Shown: positions 22,578-34,880 of the stretch, piece after piece
Layout: each line of letters opens with the position of its first letter
Numbering within the stretch: the first letter of the stretch is position 1
NCBI GenBank assembly: GCA_963575745.1
Contig: CAUYUJ010009402.1
Coordinates: 328,645-378,644, forward strand
Reading direction: 5' to 3'
From: Prorocentrum cordatum
Taxonomy: Eukaryota > Sar > Dinophyceae > Prorocentrales > Prorocentraceae
Length of the DNA: 50,000 nt
Notes under the pieces: model-generated
What the model was told of the DNA's origin: nothing
The model's database searches: none
The model's input: only the letters and a program-made list of their open reading frames with translations
Translations under genes and position numbers: made by a program

Positions 22578-23795
22578 GTGAGACTTACGATCTCACGCCT
22601 GTTTTAGATTGAGCCTTAGTGGCTCCAAGGACTCCAAGGAGGAGGGGGGGAAGGGGAGGAGAGACCAGGAGGATAGGAAGGAAGGGGAGGGATATGGGGT
22701 CTGTCTTGATTTGGCGATACCGCCGCTGCCAATTCACCAATTCACGCTTTGCACAGCCAGGCGCGTCGCTGCGGGTCGCGCCGCGCTGGTCTGACTCGCT
22801 GGAATCTCCAAGCAGAATGTGCCTGCCTCAGCCCCTGGAGCCATCTTAGAGCCCTTGAGTTCCAAGGGGGCCATCGTTTTGTTCGTGTATGTACAGACTC
22901 AAGTACACAAGTAGGATAGTTCGAACGTTCGGTTCGGACAGCGTTTGTTCGCACGGGGAGATGAGATTCGGTCCGCCGCATCGTCAACATCGGCGTCGCC
23001 ATCACCAATCGTCACATCGTCGCATCGTCACCTCGTCATCGTCAGGTCATCGCGTCATCGCCGTCATCGCCATCGCATCGCCATCGCCGCCATCGCCGTC
23101 ACGTCGATCGATCGACCGCCGTTACCCATCATCGCAAGGGTCTGGGGCAGAGCGTTGGATGCGCAACCATCCTGAGTCCAGACCCTGCCTCGTTCCTTCC
23201 TGCCAACGTAGATGCCGCCGATGCTTTGCGGCGTCGGGCGTGAGTGACAGAGACCCCGGGTTCTTCGTTTCGGCGCTTCGACTGGATGGGACAGGATGGG
23301 TGCTCAACCAAGGCCTGGCCGCGACGACGACGGCGGGCAGGCTGGCGTCGGAGAGCAGTTGGAGAGGAGGAGGGGGCGGAGAGAAGGAGAATCATAAGGA
23401 GGGGGCGGAAGGAAAGAGAAGCAGGAGGAGGAGGAGGAGGAGGAGGAGGAGGAGGAGGAGGAGGAGGAGGAGGATAGAGAGGGGGAGGAGGAAGGAGGGG
23501 GCGGATGATGATGATGATGAGGAGGAGGACGAAGAGATTGCATGTTCACCAACCCCTTCCCACCGCGCGGCGTTGGCTGCCCGGTCTGGCAGCGCAGCCG
23601 CTGCAGATGCCTCGGGCGCGGGATAGAAGAGCGGACAGTGAAGTGGAACAAGGAGTTTAGGAGAGGATGACAGGATATCAACATGATAGGATGACGAGTA
23701 GTAGAGTTGTGAAGGGGGCGTGATGAGTACCACAATGGGTGTTATAATCTGATTGGAGGTGCACGTGAATAATCAAATCGATTGGTTTACCACGA
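22578..23795. other. Spacer with CATCGC and (GGA)n repeats
   Basis: ATCGTC/ATCGCC repeats span about 22978-23110 and (GGA)n spans 23420-23475, followed by GATGATGAT. The open frame across 22889-23626 is repeat-driven and not called. Confidence 0.5.
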
Positions 23796-25084
23796 CTGTG
23801 GAGTCTCCACACGCAAACCCTCACAGTATGATCTGTGGAGACTCGACTCTTCACAGATGCCATGGCAAGCATTGAGTGTGGAGAACCCGCTCTCCGCAGC
23901 TCATCTTAAAAGGGCACTGTGGAGAATGGAGTCTCCACGCGTCAACCCTTCCAGGATGGGCTGTAGAGAATCGGCTCTCCACAGACGTCTTAGCAATCCG
24001 TGCCTGTGGAGAATCGACTCTCCACAGCTCATCCTAGCAGGGCACTGTGGAGAATTGAATCTCCACGTGACAACCCTTACAGGATGAGCTGTGGAGAATC
24101 GGCTCTCCACAGACGTCTTAGCGATCCGTGCCTGTGGAGAGTCGACTCTCCACAGCCCATCCTGGGAGGGCACTGTGGAGAATGGAGTCTCCACGCGCCA
24201 ACCCTTCCAGGATGGGCTGTGGAGATTCGACTCTCCACAGACGTCTTAGGGTTCAGTGCCTGTGGAGACCAGACTCTTCACAGCCCACCCTAGGAGGGTA
24301 CTGTGGAGACTGGATTCTCCACGCTCTGACCCTTCCAGGACGGGCTGTGGAGAATCGGCTCTCCACAGACGTCTCAGCGAACAGTGCCTGTGGCTCTCCA
24401 CAGTTCATCCTAGCAGGGCACTGTGGAGAATGGAACCTCCACGCGACAACCCTTACAGGATGGGCTGTGGAGAATCGGCTCTCCACAGACGTCTTAGCGA
24501 TCCGTGACTGTGGAGAGTCGACTCTCCACAGCCCATCCTGGGAGGGCGCTGTGGAGAATGGAGTCTCCACGCGCCAACCCTTCCAGGATGGGCTGTGGAG
24601 ATTTGACTCTCCACAGACGTCTTAGGGTTCAGTGCCTGTGGAGACCAGACTCTTCACAGCCCACCCTAGGAGGGTACTGTGGAGAATGGATTCTCCACGC
24701 TCTGACCCTTCCAGGACGGGCCGTGGAGAATCGGCTCTCCACAGACGTCTCAGCGAACAGTGCCTGTGGAGAGCTGGCTCTCCACAGTTCATACTAGCAG
24801 GGCACTGTGGAGAATGGAATCTCCACGCGACAACCCTTACAGGATGGGCTGTGGAGAATCGGCTCTCCACAGACGTCTTAGCGATCCGTGCCTGTGGAGA
24901 GTCGACTCTCCACATCGCATCATGGGAGGGCACTGTGGAGAATGGCTTCTCCACGCGCGAACCCCCCCACGATGAGCTGTGGAGAATCGATTCTCCACGC
25001 GCACCTCAGCACACGCGGACCGTGGAGAATCGGCTCTCCACACGACGCCTGCGGTGATCAGCGTGAAGAGCTGCTCCTTCACAG
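23796..25084. repeat. Palindrome array, ~31 units, with trimeric higher-order order
   Basis: About 31 small palindromes of the form TGTGGAGAnTCnnCTCTCCACA recur every ~42 bp. Between them lie ~20-bp linkers of three recurring kinds (ACGTCTTAGCGATCCGTGC, CCCATCCTGGGAGGGCA and GCGCCAACCCTTCCAGGATG types). Three palindromes make a ~128-bp monomer. Monomers then recur in threes: linkers carrying GCGATCCGTG, GGGTTCAGTG and GCGAACAGTG repeat in that order from about 24089 and 24467, a ~378-bp period. The array ends about 130 bp before the methyltransferase ATG. Open frames on both strands through it are by-products of the period. It is not CRISPR: the linkers are themselves repeated. Confidence 0.9.
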
Positions 25085-25118
25085 ATCACCCATTCTTTTG
25101 CTCTCCTCCACTCGTACT

Positions 25119-25140
25119 GCCATTGCCATTTTGGCTTTAG
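25119..25140 (+). promoter_or_regulatory. Relic spliced leader and likely trans-splice acceptor before the methyltransferase gene
   Basis: GCCATTTTGGCTTTAG (25125-25140) matches 14 of 16 bases of the DinoSL 3' part (GCCATTTTGGCTCAAG). Upstream bases match partly. The closing AG could serve as trans-splicing acceptor. It lies 72 bp before the ATG and just after the palindrome array. Confidence 0.6.
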
Positions 25141-25211
25141 GTGTGACTTACTGTCCAGTTGCGCCGCACTTCCTTTACTACAGTTTGTTGTTGCTGGTGC
25201 TACGCTGCGCA

Positions 25212-27413
<2,202 letters not shown>

Positions 27414-28389
27414 TTTCCCACGCGGAACGTGCGCAACGTTGCAACCAACTGAGACCAACTGATGTTTTGGTTCCGAGGTCCCTTGGGCCACCGTTCTGAA
27501 AACTTGTTCCACCCCATCGCCTCCTTCCCTGGGGGCCCTGTGAGGCCCCGCTTCCCCTCTTCCCTCGGACCCTCGGAGATGCGACTTGCCCACGTTGCGT
27601 TGCCCTTGGAAGTGTTGTTTTCTATTTCGAGGCCTGATCGCGCTGACCATAGCCCGCTGTCTCAGGGGCTGGCTGCCGTTCGGGCGAAGCCGCGAAGCCG
27701 CCGCGTGAATACGCAGCCGCAGCAGCAACCAGGGTCCAGGAGTCCAGGAGGTGGAAACCATCGAACATAATCAGTTCTCACAAGTTGTCACGTGTCCCGC
27801 AGCTCAAGAATCTATCTCAGGAATCCCCTCCTTCCTCATCCTCATCCTAAGTTCGCAGTGTAAGTTGAAAACATAGCATAGCACAGCAAGCTTAAGCATA
27901 GCACGCATACCAACACATGCCGCTCGAGGAAACACCGCGCCTCAAGAACGCAAGAACCGCCGCAATCTCTAGGACTTAGTGACTTAGTGTAGGAGGGCAG
28001 GGTGAAGGAGGAGGAGGGAGAGAGAGGAGCCCCGAGGGGAGGAGGGAGGACGAATGCAGAGGAGGAGAATGAGAAGGAGGAGGGAGGAGAGGAGGAGAGG
28101 AGGAGAGGAGGGAGAGGAGGAGGAGCGGACTCGGAGGGGGACAGGCCCCTGCCAGTGCTTCGGCGCGCTGGCGCGCAGTCCTTTCGCCAGGGGCAGGGTG
28201 TCGTTGCGGTTGCGGGGGAGGGGAGTCCTTGAGAGCCCTGATATGGCCACACATCCACGCGCCTAAGCATGATTAGGGCTGGAGTCATTGAGCAGCCCCC
28301 ACCGGAGGGGGCGATGGGCGTCGGGCAGGTTCCTTCCTCTCTTTCCTCAACTCAACCTACTCGTAGCCCGACCCCGAAGTCGAGCCAGG
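27414..28389. other. Spacer between methyltransferase and large unknown gene
   Basis: A purine-rich (GGAGGA/GAGGAG) tract spans 28000-28145. Other sequence is unique, with no supported gene. A weak SL-like string (AGCCAGGATGGCTCAG, 28383-28398) overlaps the next gene's ATG. Confidence 0.5.
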
Positions 28390-31300
28390 ATGGCTCAGCG
28401 GATGACGCGGTTTCCTCGCGCCGTTGGTCGACGTCGGACAGACCGCCGACCGCGCGCGCGGCGAACGCCGACGTCAGCTAATGATGGTCGGCCGTTTGAA
28501 GCCGTGCGAGACATATCGGTGCGCTGACCGGGCTTGAAGGGTCACCTTGCTAGAGCAGCAGAGATTCTTCGATGAAACTATACCAAAACGCACACGCGCG
28601 AGGGCGCCAAGTGCGAGGCCTTTTCTTCACCGGTCGCGCAACTCCCGCACCGACCAAGTCAAGGCGCTCGAGAGGCACAGGCTCAATGCGCGTGAGCACA
28701 CGACAACTCGTGAGACTTATGTGCGATCAATACTTGCGATTGGGGCAATGGTTGGCGTCCGTGGGCAATGCTGGGCTGTGCCGAGCGGTGCCAATGATGG
28801 TAAGTATCTTCTCATGAGCTCGGCCACGCTGGTGGAAGCCGTATACATCGCTTTCATGCGGGAACCGCGCAACAGGTATGTGCGGCGGTCTTTGTCGAAC
28901 GGGGTCAGCAACTACTTGCTCTTCCGCCAGGAGACGCCCGACGACGTGCTGATATACCTGAAGGAGCTGAACAATGCCTTTCACCGCGGAGCTGGAACGT
29001 CTTTCCTCGAGACGATGGACCGCGTCGGCGACGCGGACAAGTCGTGGAAGATCTACGCCAGGGAGAAGCGCATCACGTCAAGAAGTTGCCCGTCCACGGG
29101 TCCTGATACATATTTGCAACAATGCTGGAAGCACGTATCCAAACAGTTCCCAGGGGTGTGGAAGAACAACTTCAGCTTCACGAATTCGAAGGTTATCGTC
29201 AGTGGGCTGGATCGCTTCAAAATGGGGAAACAATTCCTGGAAGCCATGTGTTCGTGTGTGAACTTTTGCCACCCGAGCATGAACACTGAGAAGATTCTGG
29301 CCTCCATTCGGGACGTGCTTGCAGAGATCACTAAGACTTTCAGTGAGACTATCCCCGAGTTTCATTTGATTATCATCTTGACCGAGGCCTTCAAGTTTTG
29401 CGTGCCCAAGGTGCTGTCTTTCGAAGATCCCCAGACGATGGCCCCACTTGGATCTGCGCCGACTCCGCTCAGACGGGCGACTTTATTATGAGACTTCAGC
29501 TTGACATGGGCGGTTCTGTGATGTTCAAGCCAAAGGCGAAGCCAAAGGGGAGGCCCAAGTCCAAGGCGAAGGCAAAGGCAAAGGGAAAGGCAGCTGCAAA
29601 GGCGGCAGCAAGGAAGGGGGCCGCCGGGGCCGCCGCCGACGAGGATCTCGACGACGAGGATCAACCAGACATGGCGGTTGAGACCATCGGCACCAAGATT
29701 GACTTGGCGGCCGAGGCGTTTGCATGCTCTGACGAGGAGGAAGGGGCGACTGGGGCAACTGGGTCGGCGGGGGCGCAGGTGAAGGCGCCACAAAGCCGCG
29801 AGAAGAAGTTCTTGGACGAGCTTCACAGCGCCGTTGTCGCAGTGGTTCGCAAGGTTCCCGACGAGAAGCTCAGTGTGGAGACCCTCCGCGATTGCTACAG
29901 GAACGGCATGCACTTCGCGGCGAAGTCGAAAGTTATCAACGAGCAATTGTTTTCCGACTGCGAGACCTGGACTGCGCTGCGAAGCACGATCCGTAGAGTC
30001 ATGAGGCGGCATCACGGTCACGTGCTTGACTTGCTCTCCCCAGTCGACGTGGAGGCGGCGGGAGCATCGTCGCAGGGCAGCGGCAACCGCGGCGATGTTG
30101 ACGTCGACATCGACCTGAAGGACCTGAACGTGCCTGATGGTAAGGACCTGCTCATCATGCACTACAGAGCCAAGTTCACGGAGTCCGTGTCAAAGGAGGA
30201 GGTCAAGGCGCGCGAGAGGGCAAGAGAGGGCACGCAAAGGGCCTTTTGGCAGTCTGGGGCCTCTGGGGTGGGGGTGGGGTAGGTGGGGGGGGGGCCCTTG
30301 GACCCTTCGACTCTTGGAGCTCTTGGAGCAGTCTCGTGGCCATCCTTCTGAAGGTTTAGGAACATCTGAGAACCTTAGACCTGCTAAGACCACAAGACAG
30401 CTAGCGAGTGAGGAGGCGAGGAGAGGACAGGAGCACGAAGGAGAAGGAGGAAGAGGTGGAGGAGGATGAGGAGGAGAGGAGGAGGGAGGAGAGGAGGAGT
30501 AGTAGGAGGAGGAGAGGAGGAGGAGGAGGAGGAGGAGGAGGAGGAGGAGGAGAAGGGGAGGAGGAGGAGGAGGAGGAGGCTGAGGAGGAGAAGGAGGAGG
30601 AGAGGCTGAGTAGAGGAGGAAGTGAAGAGGGCAAGGGTTTGCCGCTGCCTGCCGCCGAGGCAGCCGTGCGCAGCTTCGTGGACTCGTGTGACCTAGACCT
30701 GCCTGTGGATCTCCGGGGCTACTTCGTTCAGTGGTCCCAGAGGGTGCTCAAGGTCATCAAGCCGAAGCTCGACGTCACGACCAAGCGCCTAGACATCTCT
30801 GCCCTGATTGAGTGCTGCGCGACCGCTTTCAAGAATGACGGTGGCGTCTTCCTGCATTTGGAGGGGCTGATGCAGCTCTGCGAATGCGCCGAGGAGGAGG
30901 AGGTGACCACGGTGACCACAGTGCCAGACTATGCGATACCAGAAATTTGGGGAAATGATCAGCGATACCTCGACGCCGTCAGTAACTTCCGTGCCACCAT
31001 GATGATCGCTGGGCTACCCAAGTTCGCCTCCTTCGTGAGCCAGCACGACTCTCACCTGCTGTCCAAGATGTCGGGCGATGCCAACCTTGCAGAGCTCATC
31101 AGCAACGTCGATGTGTGGCTGCATTGGTCGAGCGAGTCAGATTCGGCAAGCTGGTCGAGTTTCTGGCAGGCGCTCCTCCGCTGTCCCGACATCAAGAAGG
31201 CACAGCAGTTTGCAGATGAACGGGCCAAAAGGATGCTATCGGAGTTGGGTGCCAGGGCGACGCAGCTCCACACCGAGGCCATTGCTGCAGCCAAGGAGAA

Positions 31301-32168
31301 GAAGCTAGCCGAGGTGAGAGCGGCAAAGGCCCAGGAGGAGACGAGCGTCGTCGCGGTGGGAGATGGCGACAAGTCGGAGCCATCTCAGAAGAGGCAGAAG
31401 ACTGACCAGCACGTTTCCGTGGCATCTATCCACGCAGAGTTCGCCCAGGCTGTCCTCCAGCAGCTCCCGCAGGGCGAGGACCCGCACGCGCAGTTCATGC
31501 CGACTTACATCATGCTAGCGCTGAGCAAAGCTGAGTCGAGCCTCATGACTGCGGCGATCTGCGGCCCCTTTGCGGATCAAGCGTGGGACTGCCTCTACAC
31601 GGAGCACTCGAAGGTTGCCGCTGGGGATGCGCACTTGTTCGCGTCGCCGCCCAAGAAGACCATTCGCTTGACCTTCGCGGGGAAGTTGTCCCTCCTACCG
31701 GCGGTGGGATCCATCCATGTCGGCACTCTGTTCAACGTGAACATGTACCTCCGCCCTCCTGCCCTGAGAGTCCTCGCAGGCACGTTCTTCATGCCAGCGT
31801 GGCTGGTCAGGACTTGCAAACTCAATGGAGACGGCTTTCCCTTGGAGACACCGACTTGCGAGGTGCACGAGAAGAAGATCAGCGTCGAGTTCGAAGTTCC
31901 TGGGTTTCTGGGCGCTCCTGGGAAGTTGGTGAAGTTCGACATCAAGCACTTTTACGTCGTGCTGAAACCAGAGTTCGCCTCGGAGGTGGAGGCTGGCAGC
32001 GTGGAGATGATCCGCGCGCCCATGAAGGCTGAGTTGTGCGAGGTCTCGGATGCGTGGGCGAAGTCGCTCGTCGCGAAAGCCAGGGAGCGCAAGCCAGCGC
32101 CCAAGGCGAAGGCCTCCAAGCCGTCCCACACCGACGTGCAGCTATCCTGCAAGCACCTCCTGTCGTGA
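28390..32168 (+). CDS. Large nuclear-looking protein of unknown function
   Basis: Model: exons 28390-28518, 28556-29410, 29473-30201 and 30636-32168, joined by GT-AG introns of 37, 62 and 434 nt, giving about 1,081 aa. The last two joins are phase 0 and restore frame precisely (FCVPK to TGDFIMRLQ; SVSKEE to GLPLPAAEAA). The first is less sure. The N terminus is strongly basic (VGRRRTDRRPRARR). Residues about 45-328 form a globular-looking region, for example ETPDDVLIYLKELNNAFHRG. Near 347-375 is a Lys/Ala/Pro-rich linker (PKAKPKGRPKSKAKAKAKGK), then acidic DEDLDDEDQPD. The C-terminal half is helical, with PSQKRQKTD near 820, and ends in a second Lys/Ala-rich tail. No family is recognised. Position inside the element and basic tails suggest DNA or chromatin binding. 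It could be the real transposase or an accessory protein. Confidence 0.75.
29411..29472 (+). other. 62-nt intron
   Basis: GTGCTG...CCGCTCAG after a complete AAG codon. Without removal the upstream frame stops at 29491; with it the two long frames fuse. Confidence 0.7.
30202..30635 (+). other. 434-nt intron made of (GGA)n
   Basis: GTCAAG...GGGCAAG, phase 0. The interior from 30408 is nearly all purine triplets. It restores the frame from KEE to GLPLPAAEAAVRSF. Confidence 0.7.
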
Positions 32169-33689
32169 GGTCGCGAGGCGGCTCGGCGCCGCCCTCTGCT
32201 AGCTAAATAAGGCAGGGGGAGAGGAGGAGGAGGAGGAGAGGAGGAGAGGAGGAGAGGAGGAGGAAGAAGGGTGGAAGGATGGAGGGAGGAGTGAGGAGGA
32301 TGCCAGGACGCGGACTCTGGCCTCTTGGAGCCCTGTACATACTGAGCTCGACTCGACTCGAACGCGCGGCGTCGGGGTAGCGCCGATTAGCGAGCGTGCG
32401 AACGAGCATCCAGACATCTAGCGAGGCGGGGCTCTGAGAGGGGCTCTCCTCCTCCCTCCCTCCCTTTCTCGCTCATCTCTCTCTTCCGACTCTTCCGATG
32501 CCGTCGCCGGCCGTCGCCCGGGCCTAGTGGCGGTAACGCGGCGGCCGGCGGCCACCGCCGAAGCGGCCGAAGCGACAAGTCGCCAAGTTTGTTTCGCAGA
32601 CAGTTTCGAGCGCGCGAGCCCTGAGCTTCAGCAGCAGCAACAGAGATAGCGTCAACGTGGGGTTTGCGACACCGCTGCTAGGGAGCCGAGGATGAGGGGG
32701 GAGAAGAGGCGGAGGTGGAGGAGAGGATAACGAGGATGTCAAATCAGCAGCAGCTCTGCAGCAGTGTCGATCGCTCATTTTCTGTATAGCTTAGGAGTTC
32801 GATCTGGGCGCATTCCAGGCACGTTTTGGCTCGGCGCGGCCGACGCTCGAAAACAATCAATAAAACAATGACAACTGAACAACTGCCCAAAGGCCCAAAG
32901 GCTCCAGGATGGCCCGCTCGACCCACGAAGGCTCAGAGACATACGCTTGCCGCTTCGAGAAGTCTCTTCCTCCTCCTCCCTTCTCCTCCTCCTTCTCCTC
33001 CTCCTCCTCCGCCTCTCCTCCTCCTCCTCTCCACCTCCCCCCTCCTCCTTCACTTCATCCTGACCCTGCTCTCCTCCTCCGAGGCTCATGAGGTCACGAG
33101 GGGCCCTGGAGGCTTCGACTTGCCCTCGAGCCCTCGAGTCGAGTGCCAACCAAGGGTTTGAGGATGGAGGAATGGAGGAGGGAGGAGAGGCGGAGGAGGA
33201 GGAGGAGGAGGGGGAGGAGGAGAGAGGAGGGGGAGGAGGATAACTGAGAAGGATGAGAGGAGGAGTATGGAGGAGGAGGAGGGAGGGAGGGGAGGGGAGG
33301 GGAGGGGAGGAGGAGGAGGAGGAGGAGGAGGAGGAGGAGGAGGAGGAGGAGAGGAGACAGGAGGAGGAAGGAGGAGGAGGAGGAGGAGGAGGAGGGGAGA
33401 GGAGGAAGGAGGAGGAGGATGAGGAGGAGGTCGTAGGTCGTGTCGTTGTCAGTGTCGCAGTCGTCAATTCGTCAGTGTCGTCAGTCGTCGTCTCGTCGTC
33501 GTCGCTGTCGTTAACCTTCGTCGTCGTCTTCGTCGGCGTTCGGCCCAGATCGCCAGCGACGCCGCGGGAGGGGCCGGTCGCTTCCCCTGTTCCTCTGATA
33601 GGCCAGATGACGTTCTGCGCTGGAGCTTGGATCTGCGGGTTCGAGCCGTGAGTAAGCTCGCGCTCTCTGTTCACATGGGCTTTCTTGTT
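32169..33689. other. 3' non-coding part of the giant element
   Basis: It holds (GGA)n at 32217-32265, (CTC)n at 32970-33070, a long (GGA)n at 33170-33430 and GTC triplets at 33430-33535. No gene is supported on either strand. Confidence 0.6.
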
Positions 33690-34020
33690 GGGGGGGGCAA
33701 TGTGTGCGATTTGTGAAATGCGACGGCGGTGATGAAATCCAACGCGATTCCAGAAATTCTGGATCTGAATTATTGAAATAGCAGGGTAATTCATGATATT
33801 GAAGTGAAATACGAGCTTTGAATTATTGCAATTCAGAAAGATTAAGGCTGTGAGTTCTTGAAATTCAGAAGGATTCAAGCTGAGAGTTATTGAAATTCAG
33901 AAGATCTAATTTCAATGCTTTCAAAGCCGCTGCTCTTCACGGAACGCCCGCGAGGAGCGTGAATAATGGTTTTGGAGAGAAAAGGTCGAACCACTGATTT
34001 CCTTACAACTTGCATCCCTA
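33690..34020 (-). repeat. Right terminal inverted repeat
   Basis: Complement of 15282-15615 in three blocks: terminal TTGCATCCCTA; a ~96-bp block at 33889-33984; and an inner edge of CAATGTGTGCGATTTGTGAAA next to a G-run (33690-33697). The middle has repeated TTGAAATTCAG motifs. Confidence 0.9.
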
Positions 34021-34029
34021 GCTGAGGCC
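34021..34029. repeat. Target-site duplication, right (GCTGAGGCC)
   Basis: Identical to 15273-15281 and abuts the last base of the right TIR. Confidence 0.92.
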
Positions 34030-34170
34030 TGCCGTCTTGGGATCTCGCTTGCGCGCGAAATCTGCCCCAGGGGTAGGCTTTCGGGGGTGGGGGTGAGTGC
34101 TTTTCTTCGCACTCAGGCCTCCCCATGTTCGGTCGTCAGGGGCCCTTCTCTGGCCTGGTGCCATCACCAG

Positions 34171-34344
34171 CCGCGCGCAGAGGGGGGCGGGGGGAGGGGG
34201 AGGGCTTCTTAGCAGCACCCCTGCTTTGCTTCTTAGAGGCGCGGGCCTTATATCTACAGACTTATAAGGCCGGCGCCTTCTAAGAAGCAGGGGTGCTTCT
34301 AAGAAGCCCTCCCCCCTCCCCCCAACCCCCCTCCTGCGCGCCGC
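34171..34344. mobile_element. MITE family B, full copy
   Basis: The arms CCGCGCGCAGAGGGGGGCGG and AGGGCTTCTTAGCAGCACCC are mirrored at the right by GGGGTGCTTCTAAGAAGCCC and CTCCTGCGCGCCGC. The centre is TATATCTACAGACTTATA. This is the best preserved copy of the family. Confidence 0.85.
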
Positions 34345-34475
34345 AAGCAGCAGAAGGCCCGCCGCGACCGGACCGAGTGCCCCGGGGAGGGGGCCGAGGG
34401 CTCGGGGGGCCCACGCCGCGACGAGAGCAACGACGCCCGCGGTGTCTGGGCCCGGGCTCTGGCCCTGGCCTGTCC

Positions 34476-34626
34476 TCCTCCTCCTCCTCCTCCTCTCCTC
34501 CTCTCCTCCTCCTCCTCCTCCTCCTCCTCCTCTCTCCTCCTCCTCCTCCTCCTCCTCCTCCTCCTCCTCCTCCTCCTCCTCCTCCTCCTCCTCCTCCTCC
34601 TCCTCCTCCTCCCCCTCCTCCTCCTA
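34476..34626. repeat. (CTC)n microsatellite
   Basis: About 150 bp of near-pure CTC triplets. The poly-Pro and poly-Ser frames are artefacts. Confidence 0.95.
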
Positions 34627-34700
34627 GGTGGCTCCGCAGCGAGGCCCCGCGCGAGCCGATGGCCGGGGGATGCGCGGAGATGGTGCACGGCGCCATCAAG

Positions 34701-34880
34701 TACAGTCGGGGCGCTGAATAAGGAACCCTTTTCGTTGGGGAGGGGCTCGGTGTTCCTTGATTGTTCTGGAGTTTGCCTGGGATTTTCCGGAGGTTCTCCA
34801 TGGGAAGCCGAAGTTTAACTGATGGGAAAAGGGGGCCTCGTTCCTTATTTGGGGTTCCTTAGGTCAACGCCCCGACTGTA
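34701..34880. mobile_element. MITE family D, copy 1 (CAGTCGGGG TIR)
   Basis: TA, then CAGTCGGGGCGCTGA, then AAGGAACCC at the left; GGGTTCCTTAGGTCAACGCC, then CCGACTG, then TA at the right. The body is gene-free. TA at both edges plus CAGT-starting ends is typical of Tc1/mariner-like elements. Confidence 0.85.

Noticed and set aside
22889-23626. 245-aa frame after the acidic-protein gene
   Set aside because: Half is CATCGC repeats and half (GGA)n; no coherent domain.
23782-25057. Long frames through the palindrome array on both strands (LWRVDSPQ-type repeats)
   Set aside because: Open frames on both strands follow from the period and lack of stops; the methyltransferase start is better placed at 25212.
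23796-25084. CRISPR-like array of palindromic repeats
   Set aside because: The linkers recur in a fixed order, so they are not unique spacers. No cas-like gene is present and the context is eukaryotic.
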